NCBI GenBank assembly: GCA_002432425.1
Contig: DJEL01000056.1
Location: 5,908 to 69,907 of the forward strand
Source: Lachnospiraceae bacterium UBA5899
Lineage (GTDB): Bacteria; Bacillota; Clostridia; Lachnospirales; Lachnospiraceae
DNA: 64,000 nt
Direction: 5' to 3'
This document shows positions 27,368 through 36,145 of this stretch, one piece after another. A program made the translations under genes and the position numbers. The first letter of the stretch is position 1, and every line of letters begins with the position of its first letter. The notes below the pieces were generated by a model. It searched no databases and had not been told where the DNA came from. It saw only the letters and a list, made by a program, of their open reading frames with translations.

Positions 27368-28305
27368 ATTTCCCCATCCTTTCCGTAAACCGCCTTTATC
27401 TTCGGATGCCCCTGTTGTTTCCAGAGCACCACAAACCGTTCAAAGACCTTTTCCTGCAGAAGTTCCCGCATATACGTCTTTTCCTGCAGGGAAAGCCTGT
27501 CTTCGCCGTGAATGGTTGCCAGAATGTTGCACCCACATGCCGACACCTTCCGGATGGCATCCACATCCTCCCTGCCGCCGATTTCGTCTATGGCGATTAA
27601 AGAGGGTGCCATGGAACGTACCAGCATCATCATGCCATGCACCTTCGGGCAGGCATCCAGAATGTCCGTCCGGATACCCACATCATTTTGCGGTATTCCC
27701 AGATAGCTTCCGGCGATTTCGCTTCGTTCATCGACCACGCCCACGGAAACACCCCCTCCGTACAAATTGCCGTCCGAAATCTGCCTGACCAGGTCCCGTA
27801 AAAGTGTGGTTTTTCCGCACCCAGGCGGAGAAATCAGCAGTGTATTGCATATTTTTTGCTGCCGGTACAGATACGGAATAACCGGGTCTGCGGCTCCCTT
27901 CTTTTCATGGGAAACACGGATATTCAGGCTCCCCGGATGCTTTAAGGTGCGAAGGCTGCCATCCGTTTCCATGACAGCCTGTCCGCATATCCCGACCCGG
28001 TGTCCTCCCGATACGCTGATAAATCCCTGCCTCATTTCGTCCTCAAAGGCGTAAAGAGAATCCTTGCAAATCTGGTTTAGCATATCCCGCAGTTGTTCTT
28101 CCCCGATGCACCGGGCATCTTCTTTTCTTTTCGTAAGACCGCCGTCTTTTCCGAAGAAAAATTCTCCTCTATGTAATTTTAAGATAATGGGTTTGTCCAC
28201 CCTGAGGCGGATTTCTTCCAGTTCCCCATATAAGGTAAGCATCTGTTCTCCTTCCCTGCGAAGGGACGCCGGAAACAAAGCTATCAGACTTTTTTCTTTG
28301 CTCAT
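27340..28305 (-). CDS. spoIIIAA: Stage III sporulation protein AA (ATPase)
   Basis: A 321-residue secretion-type ATPase. Walker A is ISPPGCGKTTLLRDLVRQ, Walker B PSLIAIDEIGG, with the upstream GHRVGICGQAV typical of SpoIIIAA. It resembles type II/IV secretion ATPases and powers or opens the feeding channel. The frame is open to 28428 but the ATG at 28305 is chosen: GGAAAG lies upstream, and a terminator of the preceding gene lies at 28349-28380. It is the first gene of a complete AA-AH operon. Confidence 0.95.
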   Translation of the reverse strand: MSKEKSLIALFPASLRREGEQMLTLYGELEEIRLRVDKPIILKLHRGEFFFGKDGGLTKRKEDARCIGEEQLRDMLNQICKDSLYAFEDEMRQGFISVSGGHRVGICGQAVMETDGSLRTLKHPGSLNIRVSHEKKGAADPVIPYLYRQQKICNTLLISPPGCGKTTLLRDLVRQISDGNLYGGGVSVGVVDERSEIAGSYLGIPQNDVGIRTDILDACPKVHGMMMLVRSMAPSLIAIDEIGGREDVDAIRKVSACGCNILATIHGEDRLSLQEKTYMRELLQEKVFERFVVLWKQQGHPKIKAVYGKDGEICCGFSEQF

Positions 28306-28348
28306 TTTACTTTCCTCTCTGCCTACCTCTAATATATGTACAGGCATC

Positions 28349-28380
28349 AAAAAAAGAACCCGCGAATGCGAGTTCTTTTC
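28349..28380 (-). terminator. Rho-independent terminator after the small lipoprotein gene
   Basis: An AAAAGAAC-(C)CGC / GCG-GTTCTTTT hairpin with a four-base loop, followed by a run of seven Ts on the minus strand. It separates the lipoprotein gene from spoIIIAA. Confidence 0.85.
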
Positions 28381-28402
28381 GGATTTTTGTTTGATTGTCT
28401 GT

Positions 28403-29020
28403 TTACTCTTCCCAGCCCTGCCATTCAATCCATTCGGATCCGTAAGTGAAGTAATAAACGGAAATGCACTGGATGTCTCCGCTGTCGTCTGTATTAACGG
28501 AAAGGATTACTACATCGTCCTTGTAAGAGGAGTCTTTGTCGCAGAACCATACGTCTGCCAAATCAGCAGCCGCCATGTTCTTCCAGTTGTTACCGTCTTT
28601 GTAGAAGCCGATATCCAGCCATGCATTGGCATCGTCATATTCCTTGTAAATCTCTTTTGCGGTTTCGTTGTCGTAATTTATCACTCTGGTATCACCGGAG
28701 TCATATACGAGCTCCCACATAGCGTTAGCCGGCTTTACCTGAAACTCATTCAGGTATTCATCCATGGAATCTCCTACCTTTAAGCCGCGTGCCAGTACGA
28801 AGGACTCTTCGTAATCCTGGTTGTTGTTGCCGTCAAAGGAGAAGGAATAGGTTTCATCACCGAAAATCATAAAACCGCTGTCTTTGGAAAGGGTAACGGT
28901 TTCTTCCCCTTTCCGGAACTGAAAATCGGAGTCCTTCCAGGTCTTGCTTGCGGGAAGGGAGCACGCACTCAGTACAAGGGAAAGTGCCAGTGCGGTAACG
29001 GCTGCTAATTTCTTTTTCAT
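28403..29020 (-). CDS. Lipoprotein of unknown function
   Basis: A 205-residue protein: signal MKKKLAAVTALALSLVLSAC with a lipobox Cys at residue 20, then a soluble acidic domain rich in aromatic residues and Asp (FQFRKGEETVTLSKDSGF, YYFTYGSEWIEWQGW end). I do not recognise the domain. A GAAAGG Shine-Dalgarno precedes the ATG and a terminator follows, so it is a single-gene unit between pnp and the spoIIIA operon. Membrane-anchored, outside the cytoplasm; role unknown. Confidence 0.8.
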   Translation of the reverse strand: MKKKLAAVTALALSLVLSACSLPASKTWKDSDFQFRKGEETVTLSKDSGFMIFGDETYSFSFDGNNNQDYEESFVLARGLKVGDSMDEYLNEFQVKPANAMWELVYDSGDTRVINYDNETAKEIYKEYDDANAWLDIGFYKDGNNWKNMAAADLADVWFCDKDSSYKDDVVILSVNTDDSGDIQCISVYYFTYGSEWIEWQGWEE

Positions 29021-29054
29021 CTGTTCGTAATCCTTTCTTACTTTTTATAACATT

Positions 29055-31145
29055 TTACTGCTGTGCTACGTCTTTCATAGAGAAGCTGATTCTTCCCATC
29101 TTGTCCTTGCCCAAGCATACAACGGTTACGACATCGCCTAAGGTCAGGACATCTTCTACATGCTCAATTCTTTCCTTGGCAATCTTGGAAATGTGAACCA
29201 TGCCTTCTTTTCCGGGAGCAAACTCAATGAATGCACCGAAATCCTTAATGCTTACAACCTTGCCCTTGAAAATCTGGCCTTCTTCAAAGTCTGTGGTGAT
29301 AATCTTAATCATCTCAACAGCCTTATCCATCATAGCCTTGTCGGTACCGCATACAGATACCTTACCGTCATCGGTAATGTCAATCTTTACACCGGTACGT
29401 GCTATAATCTCGTTGATGGTCTTACCTCTCTGGCCTACTACATCACCAATCTTATCCGGGTCAATCTGGATGGAAATAATCTTGGGTGCATACTTGCCTA
29501 CTTCTGTTCTGGGAGCGGCAATGGCTTTCTTCATGCAGTTGTCCATGATGAAGAGTCTTGCTTCACGGCATCTTGCAATAGCGCCTTCCACGATAGGTCT
29601 GGTCAGACCATGAATTTTAATATCCATCTGGATTGCGGTAATACCGTCAGTCGTGCCGGTTACCTTAAAGTCCATATCGCCGAAGAAATCTTCCAGTCCC
29701 TGAATATCGGTAAGAAGTACGAAATCGTCATCGGTTTCACCGGTAACCAGACCGCAGGAAATACCCGCTACCATCTTCTTGATGGGAACACCGGCAGCCA
29801 TTAAGGACATGCAGGATGCACAGGTAGAAGCCATGGATGTAGAACCGTTTGACTCAAAGGTTTCGGATACGGTACGGATTGCATAAGGGAATTCCTCTTC
29901 GGAAGGAAGCACGGGAATAAGTGCTCTCTCTGCCAGTGCACCGTGACCGATTTCACGACGTCCCGGACCTCTGGAAACCTTGGTCTCACCTACGGAGTAG
30001 GAAGGGAAGTTATACTGATGCATATATCTCTTGGATGTTTCGTTTTCATCTAAGCCGTCTACCTTCTGTGCTTCGGATAACGGAGCTAATGTACATACGT
30101 TACAGATCTGTGTCTGTCCTCTGGTAAACATAGCGGAACCATGAACTCTGGGAATCAGATCCACTTCTGCAGCAAGAGGACGGATCTGGGTGATTTCACG
30201 GCCGTCGGGACGCTTGTGATCCTTTAAGATCATCTTGCGGACAGTCTTCTTCTCATACTGGTATACTGCTTCGCCTAAAACTGCCAGCCACTCTTCGTTT
30301 TCTGCAAATGCCTCGCTGAGCTTTTCGGTAATGTTCTTGATATTTTCTTCTCTGGTCTGTTTGTCATCGGTAAATACCGCAACTTCCATTTCTTTGGGAG
30401 TTACGATTTTCTTCATTTCCTCAAACATTTCAGCGGGGATTGCGCAGCTTGTATATTCATGCTTAGGCTTTCCCACTTCCGCTACGATACCATCGATGAA
30501 GGAAATAACGGTCTGGTTTACTTCATGTGCCTTGTAGATGGCATCCATCATGACTGCTTCGGGAATTTCATTGGCACCGGCTTCAATCATGATAACCTTT
30601 TCTCTGGTAGATGCTACGGTTAAGTTTAAGTCGCCGTTCTTCCACTGCTCCTGGGAAGGGTTGATAATCAGTTCGCCGTCAATCATGCCCACCTGGGTCA
30701 TTGCACAGGGACCGTCAAAAGGAATGTCGGAAATGCAGGTTGCAATAGCAGCGCCTAACATAGCCACCAGTTCGGGACGGCATGCAGGATCCACACTCAT
30801 AACCATATTGTTTAAGGTAACATCGTTGCGGTAATCCTTGGGGAACAGCGGACGCATGGGTCTGTCGATAACACGGCTGGTCAGAATGGCATTTTCGCTT
30901 GCCTTTCCTTCTCTCTTGTTGAAGCCGCCCGGAATTTTTCCTACCGCATATAATTTTTCTTCGTACTCTACGCTTAAAGGGAAGAAATCAATGCCGTCTC
31001 TGGGCTTGTCCGATGCTGTTGCACAGGATAATACTGTTGTTTCGCCATAGTGCATGAATGCACATCCGTTTGCCTGCTTGCCGACTCTGCCGATATCAAC
31101 ACTTAAAGTACGGCCTGCAAGCTCCATTGAAAAAGTCTTGTACAT
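29055..31145 (-). CDS. pnp: Polyribonucleotide nucleotidyltransferase (PNPase)
   Basis: A 696-residue PNPase with two RNase PH domains, a KH domain (IDPDKIGDVVGQRGKTINEI) and an S1 domain (GQIFKGKVVSIKDFGAFIEF). Core motifs such as FPLSVEYEEKLYAVGKIPGGFNKREG are intact. It degrades RNA 3'-5' using phosphate. The open frame extends upstream to 31358, but the start at 31145 has an AAGGAG Shine-Dalgarno and gives the normal N-terminus MYKTFSMELAGRTL. It follows rpsO, the widely conserved order. Confidence 0.97.
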   Translation of the reverse strand: MYKTFSMELAGRTLSVDIGRVGKQANGCAFMHYGETTVLSCATASDKPRDGIDFFPLSVEYEEKLYAVGKIPGGFNKREGKASENAILTSRVIDRPMRPLFPKDYRNDVTLNNMVMSVDPACRPELVAMLGAAIATCISDIPFDGPCAMTQVGMIDGELIINPSQEQWKNGDLNLTVASTREKVIMIEAGANEIPEAVMMDAIYKAHEVNQTVISFIDGIVAEVGKPKHEYTSCAIPAEMFEEMKKIVTPKEMEVAVFTDDKQTREENIKNITEKLSEAFAENEEWLAVLGEAVYQYEKKTVRKMILKDHKRPDGREITQIRPLAAEVDLIPRVHGSAMFTRGQTQICNVCTLAPLSEAQKVDGLDENETSKRYMHQYNFPSYSVGETKVSRGPGRREIGHGALAERALIPVLPSEEEFPYAIRTVSETFESNGSTSMASTCASCMSLMAAGVPIKKMVAGISCGLVTGETDDDFVLLTDIQGLEDFFGDMDFKVTGTTDGITAIQMDIKIHGLTRPIVEGAIARCREARLFIMDNCMKKAIAAPRTEVGKYAPKIISIQIDPDKIGDVVGQRGKTINEIIARTGVKIDITDDGKVSVCGTDKAMMDKAVEMIKIITTDFEEGQIFKGKVVSIKDFGAFIEFAPGKEGMVHISKIAKERIEHVEDVLTLGDVVTVVCLGKDKMGRISFSMKDVAQQ

Positions 31146-31192
31146 ACTTATCTCCTTGCTTTTTTTACAATCCGCCTCGGCGGAAGGGGCTC

Positions 31193-31270
31193 TGGGTAAA
31201 ACACCGAAACTACTGAAAAATACACTTACGCAAATATACTTTTCAGCGGTCTCGGGGTTTCGTTTACCCA
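31193..31270 (-). promoter_or_regulatory. Long leader hairpin upstream of pnp
   Basis: A 78-nt imperfect hairpin in the rpsO-pnp gap: TTTACCCA / TGGGTAAA form the base (31263-31270 with 31193-31200), then an 8-of-9 match (31252-31260 with 31199-31207), then CTGAAAA / TTTTCAG (31213-31219 with 31240-31246). It ends about 48 nt before the pnp start. In E. coli a pnp leader hairpin is the target of RNase III/PNPase autoregulation; a similar role here is an inference. Confidence 0.6.
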
Positions 31271-31329
31271 AAGAGGTGAATAAAGTGACTTTGCTCTCCG
31301 CCCTGTCTTTGTCAGAAGCGAAGCCGCGT

Positions 31330-31366
31330 AAAAAAGCGGAGCAGCCTGTTTTGGACATACTCCGCT
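31330..31366 (-). terminator. Terminator after rpsO
   Basis: AGCGGAG (31335-31341) pairs with CTCCGCT (31360-31366), with six Ts following on the minus strand. The loop of 18 nt is long, so termination may be partial, letting some transcripts continue into pnp. Confidence 0.65.
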
Positions 31367-31379
31367 CTTTGCATCATAA

Positions 31380-31646
31380 TTACTTTCTGATTCCCAGCTT
31401 AGCAATGATTGCACGATATCTTTCGATATCCTTTTCTTTTAAATAATCAAGCAGACCACGTCTCTGACCAACCATCTTTAAAAGACCTCTGTTGGAGTGA
31501 TGATCCTTGGGGTTCTGCTTCATATGCTCGGTTAACTCTTTGATTCTCTCGGTCAGTACGGCAATCTGTACTTCGGGTGAACCGGTATCTCCGGGCTTTG
31601 TTGCATACTCATTGATAATAGCTGTTTTCTTCTCTTTGGAAATCAT
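31380..31646 (-). CDS. rpsO: 30S ribosomal protein S15
   Basis: An 88-residue S15 with the family core [20 protein letters not shown] and the 16S rRNA-binding block [21 protein letters not shown]. It binds the central domain of 16S rRNA. An AGGAGG Shine-Dalgarno precedes the ATG. S15 often represses its own mRNA through a structured leader; the roughly 90-nt leader here has GC-rich repeats but I cannot assign a known class. Confidence 0.98.
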   Translation of the reverse strand: MISKEKKTAIINEYATKPGDTGSPEVQIAVLTERIKELTEHMKQNPKDHHSNRGLLKMVGQRRGLLDYLKEKDIERYRAIIAKLGIRK

Positions 31647-31742
31647 AATAAAATCCTCCTAAAAAATTATTTAGTAAACACCGGATACGAAGGCCGGGTC
31701 GGAGTGTCCATAACCTGCGCATCGGTTAAACCATACTTAATA

Positions 31743-31771
31743 AAATTACCACATTTTACTTTACTTGTAAA
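31743..31771 (-). promoter_or_regulatory. rpsO promoter
   Basis: TTTACA (31771-31766) and TAATTT (31748-31743) on the minus strand with 17 nt between, plus a TGG extended -10 element. It lies in the 151-nt gap between trpS and rpsO. Confidence 0.6.
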
Positions 31772-31797
31772 CCCTTAATTTTCCGTATAATGGGCTT

Positions 31798-32886
31798 TTA
31801 TTCCCGTGCGTATTTATCTGCCTGGCCGGCAATCAGCGCCGCATCGTCGAAGTAATTAATCTTCATGGCTGCCTTGACCTCTGACATGGTCTTCGCAGCT
31901 TCTTCCCTTGCCACTTCGCTTCCCTTCTTTAAGATTTCGTAGATTTCGGGAATCTGCTTCTGCAGCTCTTTTCTGCGGTTGCGGATGGGCTCTAATTCTT
32001 CCTGCATAACGTTGTTTAAGAATTTCTTTACCTTAACGTCGCCCAGACCGCCCCTCTGGTAGTGTGCCTTTAACTCGTCCAGATTTGCATATTCGGGCAG
32101 GTAACGCTCAAACTGCTCATCCTTGCAGAACGCATCCAGATAGGTAAATACGGTGTTGCCCTCTAAGGAACCGGGGTCGCTTACCTTTAAGTGGTTGGGG
32201 TCAGTAAACATGCTCATAATCTTGGTACGCACTTCATCCGCGGAATCGGACAGATATATGCAGTTGCCGAGGGATTTGCTCATTTTAGCCTTGCCGTCAA
32301 TACCGGGCAGTCGGCTACAGACCTCATTCTTCGGAACAAGCGCTTCCGGCTCCACCAGGGTTTCTCCGTAAACGGAATTGAACTTTCTTACGATTTCACG
32401 GCACTGTTCAATCATGGGAAGCTGGTCTTCACCGACGGGAACGGTCGTTGCCTTGAACGCGGTAATATCGGCTGCCTGGCTGATGGGATACGTGAAAAAT
32501 CCCACCGGGATACTGGTCTCAAAATTACGCATCTGGATTTCCGACTTTACGGTAGGATTCCGCTGCAGTCTGGAAACGGTAACCAGGTTCATATAGTAAA
32601 AAGATAGTTCCGCAAGTTCCTGAATCTGAGACTGGATAAACAGGGTGGACCTGGCAGGATCCAGGCCGCAGGATAAATAATCCAGTGCCACTTCAATAAT
32701 ATTCTGTCTGATTTTCTCCGGATTGTCCGCATTGTCGGTCAGCGCCTGTGCATCGGCAATCATAATAAAAATCTTGTCATATTCTCCGGAATTCTGTAAC
32801 TCCACTCTCTTACGAAGAGAGCCTACATAATGACCTACGTGAAGTCTTCCGGTAGGGCGGTCTCCGGTTAAAATGATTTTGCTCAT
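31798..32886 (-). CDS. trpS: Tryptophan-tRNA ligase
   Basis: A 362-residue class I synthetase. The HIGH-type motif is [11 protein letters not shown] and the KMSKS motif is [11 protein letters not shown], so it is catalytically complete. It charges tRNA-Trp. The protein is slightly longer than the common 330-residue form, with a charged C-terminal extension ([20 protein letters not shown]). The roughly 100-nt leader has a simple 8-bp hairpin; no T-box motif is visible. Confidence 0.96.
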   Translation of the reverse strand: MSKIILTGDRPTGRLHVGHYVGSLRKRVELQNSGEYDKIFIMIADAQALTDNADNPEKIRQNIIEVALDYLSCGLDPARSTLFIQSQIQELAELSFYYMNLVTVSRLQRNPTVKSEIQMRNFETSIPVGFFTYPISQAADITAFKATTVPVGEDQLPMIEQCREIVRKFNSVYGETLVEPEALVPKNEVCSRLPGIDGKAKMSKSLGNCIYLSDSADEVRTKIMSMFTDPNHLKVSDPGSLEGNTVFTYLDAFCKDEQFERYLPEYANLDELKAHYQRGGLGDVKVKKFLNNVMQEELEPIRNRRKELQKQIPEIYEILKKGSEVAREEAAKTMSEVKAAMKINYFDDAALIAGQADKYARE

Positions 32887-32962
32887 CTCAAAAATCTCCT
32901 TTATTCCGACACTCCTTTGCAGGGATTTGCAAAGGCAGTCTTACATTTCAAACGTAACTTAA

Positions 32963-32992
32963 ATTATACTACAGGAAAAAGACTTCCGTCAA
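32963..32992 (-). promoter_or_regulatory. trpS promoter
   Basis: TTGACG (32992-32987) and TATAAT (32968-32963) on the minus strand with 18-nt spacing, overlapping the last codons of the upstream lipoprotein gene. A CCTTTGCA / TGCAAAGG hairpin follows in the leader. Confidence 0.65.
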
Positions 32993-34659
32993 CCGGCATA
33001 CATAACGCCGTCAAAATATTCTTCTTCCTCTACACCGTTTATTGTATACGGCCATTCGGAATGGTCCACCTCTATCCGGTACAGTGTATCACCCGCTTTT
33101 AAATCCACAAGGCTGCTGCCGTCCGTCCGATATAACATGAGACTGGTTCCTGCCGGTATCACGGCATTTTCTGCTATCACACTGCCGTCCTCTGCCACCT
33201 GCATGCAGGGCACATCCTGTTTTGCCGTAAGAGGCTCTCTCCACTCGTATGTGCTGGTGTCTATCTGATAAAAGGCTTCATCGGCCACCGGCATGCCGTC
33301 CGCTCCCACATGGTACTTCCGGCTGGCGGAATAGGTACTTAACACGTCCATCCGGCTTTCCAGATAAAAGTTTTCCGGGTCGGTCAGAATTTCTTCCCCA
33401 TATAAATAGGAAGAAGCATCCAAAAGCTGTGCCCTAAGACCACAGTTGTTTACCTCGCCGACATACACGGCACTGCTGCCGTTTATATCAAACACCTCCA
33501 GCATCCGGTAGTCATTGTCGCTGCCGCAGATGACATACAGATAATTTTTACCGTCCGCCGTATGCAGGATGTAGGGATCATAGCTGTATGCCCAGATGTC
33601 CTTACTGGTTTCCACACCATTCACGGATACTTTCAGTGCTTCATAGGTTCCGTATTCATCGGCGGATGCCCATACCCTGAGTTCATCTGCCTTACCATCT
33701 CCGTCGAAATCAATGTCCGATACATCCAGACCTTCTATCGCGTAGACATAAGTCCGGGCCGTTTCCGCATAGTAATCGGAAAATACTTCAGGATGCCCGG
33801 CAAAACTTACGCTTCCCGACGGCATTCCCGCCGCATAATAGGAAATTTCATAAGGATTGAACCATACGGTCACTCCTTCATTTGTGATTTCCCAGTTCAG
33901 GGTATGATCCGCAGCCGCCCTTAAAATATAATCCTTTAAGGTTTCCTCTTCGTCCAGAAACAGATCCTCCCTTGTCAGGCCGCTTTCGTAAACCTTTTCC
34001 TCTATCAGTCCCGCAAACGTATCCATATCCGTTACTACATCCCGAATCCGCAGTTCTTCCCCGGTCCGGGCATTATAGTTGCAGCCTGTGCTATAGCCGG
34101 TTCCATGGGCACCGCCCCAGTAATCATAACCGCTTTTTCCAAGGGAGAGGACTCTGTTGTCCGCCCTGTTTACATAAAAAGAACATTCCGTAGAGTAAGG
34201 CGTATATACTTCATATCCGCCTTCTTTCGCTGCTTTCAGGTCCTCCTCTGCCTGGGTTTTTAAATTTTCATAATCGGTAAGTAGGGTATTTTTATTTTCC
34301 TCCGACAGCTTCTTAAGAGCCTGTGCCAGTTCCGGATACTTTTCTTCATCTTCCTCAGTCAGGGCAATGACTCCGTATTTCATTTCCACTAATTTGTTAC
34401 TGTAATCATCATCCTTGTAATAGCTGTCAGACTGTTCTCCCTTAATAAGATGCAGAGGAAGCACCGCTTCATCCGTTCTGCCGTTATTCTCCCTGGTTTC
34501 TTCCGGCAGCGTTTCAGCATGTGATCCGTCTTCTGTTTCGGTACGGGTTTCTTTATCCGGAAGACCTTCCCCCGTTTTCGCTCTTTTCTGTCCGCAGCCG
34601 GTCAAAAGAAGCGCTGCCGTCATGATAAGTGCTATACCTTTTATATTTTTCAGTTTCAT
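32989..34659 (-). CDS. DUF3298/RsiV-like lipoprotein
   Basis: A 556-residue lipoprotein: signal MKLKNIKGIALIMTAALLLTGC with lipobox Cys at residue 22, then a charged linker. The middle (about 150-290) resembles DUF4163/DUF3298 as found in the extracytoplasmic part of RsiV-type proteins: GGAHGTGYSTGCNYNARTGEELRIRDVVTD. A second half (about 300-556) contains VSDIDFDGDGKADELRVWAS, an EF-hand-like Asp repeat seen in VCBS/FG-GAP-type modules. Function unknown; it is anchored outside the membrane. No sigma factor gene is adjacent, arguing against a simple anti-sigma role. Confidence 0.72.
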   Translation of the reverse strand: MKLKNIKGIALIMTAALLLTGCGQKRAKTGEGLPDKETRTETEDGSHAETLPEETRENNGRTDEAVLPLHLIKGEQSDSYYKDDDYSNKLVEMKYGVIALTEEDEEKYPELAQALKKLSEENKNTLLTDYENLKTQAEEDLKAAKEGGYEVYTPYSTECSFYVNRADNRVLSLGKSGYDYWGGAHGTGYSTGCNYNARTGEELRIRDVVTDMDTFAGLIEEKVYESGLTREDLFLDEEETLKDYILRAAADHTLNWEITNEGVTVWFNPYEISYYAAGMPSGSVSFAGHPEVFSDYYAETARTYVYAIEGLDVSDIDFDGDGKADELRVWASADEYGTYEALKVSVNGVETSKDIWAYSYDPYILHTADGKNYLYVICGSDNDYRMLEVFDINGSSAVYVGEVNNCGLRAQLLDASSYLYGEEILTDPENFYLESRMDVLSTYSASRKYHVGADGMPVADEAFYQIDTSTYEWREPLTAKQDVPCMQVAEDGSVIAENAVIPAGTSLMLYRTDGSSLVDLKAGDTLYRIEVDHSEWPYTINGVEEEEYFDGVMYAG

Positions 34660-34714
34660 GTTTTTCCCTTCATTTCCTGATAATTTCTGTCTTCTTCGCA
34701 GGTTTTGCGCACGG

Positions 34715-35002
34715 TTACCTGTTATTGTTGTTCTGTGGCTTCTCCTGCCGATCCTTCTTCACATACAGGAAGCGGTCCGACTTGGTGGACAGACGCAGGC
34801 TGTTCTGCTTCACATATTCCTGTGCGGTTTCTCTTTTCTCCACGCTCTTTAACTTTGCCTTCATGCCGCTTACGGTAAGGAACGCCACAATAAAGCCGAT
34901 TACCAGCGCAATGAGAATATGTATCGGTATATTATAAGTATCCCCGCCTGCGTTTACAATGGTGCTCACAGCCGCCAGGGATGAAAATGCCTGTAAAAAC
35001 AT
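34715..35002 (-). CDS. Small membrane protein resembling the tail of TPM-domain proteins
   Basis: A 95-residue protein: a short N-terminal segment, one membrane helix (IPIHILIALVIGFIVAFLTV, about 26-45) and a basic cytoplasmic tail (MKAKLKSVEKRETAQEYVKQ ... RLSTKSDRFLYVKKDRQ). This helix-plus-tail pattern (LKSVxxxxxAxxYVxxxSLxLTxxxDxFLY) is what I recall at the C-terminus of Clostridia TPM-domain membrane proteins, but no TPM domain precedes it: only 18 nt separate it from the zinc-ribbon gene. It may be a reduced partner protein. Recognition is from memory and moderate. Confidence 0.6.
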   Translation of the reverse strand: MFLQAFSSLAAVSTIVNAGGDTYNIPIHILIALVIGFIVAFLTVSGMKAKLKSVEKRETAQEYVKQNSLRLSTKSDRFLYVKKDRQEKPQNNNNR

Positions 35003-35020
35003 AATCTTTTCCTCCTTTAT

Positions 35021-36106
35021 TTATATTACGAAAAATAACAGTGAAATGATAAATGCAATGACCGTGTAAAGTCCGGTCAGACCAAAGAGCCATCTTTTGT
35101 ATGCTACTTTGTCAAGCGGCAGGTTGCCAACAAATTTTCCGGTCTGTCCGTTCATGGCAAAGACGTACTTTTCGCCCTTCCAGGTGGTATTTAAAATCCA
35201 CACCGGGCAGAGCACATATTTCACCTTGCCGCCCTGCAGTCTTACATTACAGTTGACGGTATTTACCGTATCGTATCCCTGTACCGTGGATCTGAATACA
35301 TCTTCCGTGCTCTTTTTGATACGGGCATTGACTCTGTCCACATTTTCTTCCGCCGTCACATCATATTTATCCGCCAGATAACCTGCCAGATAAGCAGTCT
35401 GGAACGGCACCGCACCCTTGAAATCGAAGGGTTCGACGGACTCCATCAAATCGTCATCCATCTTGGAGGAACCGTCCGCCGGCACATTCTCAAACAAAAG
35501 ATTTCCGGCTCTGGAAACACTGTAATAGCTGGTTTCCGTATATTCATACCGGGCATCGGACCAGCGTTTTACCTTGGTGGCATCATATCTGGCATTGGCA
35601 TCCGCCTTGGAGTCAAACATCCAGAACGGCACATACAGTCCCTTTATTTCATCAATATGGTTTTCATCCTTAAATACTTTGGGAAGCAGCCTCTTTCCTT
35701 TGAGGTGTCTGCCCAGACCTTCCTTTGCCGCATTCCTGTCAATCTTAAAAGGAATAACGTAATCGGGCTTTAAGTCTCCCGCAAACATACCCTTCATAAC
35801 AATGGTGCTGTCGCAGTACGGGCAGCGGGAAGAACCTAAGTTTTCGTCTCCCACGATTTCGCCGCCGCAGGACTGGCAGGTATAAACTCTCATGTGCGCC
35901 GTTTCGTCCTCCTTAAAGGTATCTCCGTCGGGCATATCCCATTCCATGTTTTCCGGCTGTTCCGCCTTCAGTTCCTCGTCCATGGCCTTCAGGGTTTCCA
36001 TTTCAAACTCTGTTCCGCAGTACGGACATTTCATCTTCTGTGCGGCGCTGTTAAAGGTAATGGCACCGCCGCAGCACGGACACTTGTACTCAAATAAATC
36101 TCCCAT
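35021..36106 (-). CDS. Zinc-ribbon membrane protein (TFIIB-type ribbon)
   Basis: A 361-residue protein with two zinc ribbons near the N-terminus, CPCCGG...CPYCG (residues about 9-33) and CQSCGG...CPYCD (about 75-97), a large middle domain, and a C-terminal membrane helix (WLFGLTGLYTVIAFIISLLFFVI). Clostridia often carry such proteins next to a TPM-domain protein; here the partner is the 95-residue protein downstream. Function unknown; a role in membrane protein or envelope maintenance is only a guess. Confidence 0.75.
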   Translation of the reverse strand: MGDLFEYKCPCCGGAITFNSAAQKMKCPYCGTEFEMETLKAMDEELKAEQPENMEWDMPDGDTFKEDETAHMRVYTCQSCGGEIVGDENLGSSRCPYCDSTIVMKGMFAGDLKPDYVIPFKIDRNAAKEGLGRHLKGKRLLPKVFKDENHIDEIKGLYVPFWMFDSKADANARYDATKVKRWSDARYEYTETSYYSVSRAGNLLFENVPADGSSKMDDDLMESVEPFDFKGAVPFQTAYLAGYLADKYDVTAEENVDRVNARIKKSTEDVFRSTVQGYDTVNTVNCNVRLQGGKVKYVLCPVWILNTTWKGEKYVFAMNGQTGKFVGNLPLDKVAYKRWLFGLTGLYTVIAFIISLLFFVI

Positions 36107-36145
36107 ATCCTCTCTCCTTTTTCCGTATGTATTTTGTTACACACC

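Noticed and set aside
31146..31358. N-terminal extension of pnp
   Set aside because: The frame is open upstream, but it covers the rpsO terminator and the leader hairpin, and the internal ATG at 31145 has the Shine-Dalgarno and family N-terminus.
32887..32988. T-box leader upstream of trpS
   Set aside because: The leader is only about 70 nt from the predicted start and lacks the T-box sequence and specifier loop; it contains one simple 8-bp hairpin.
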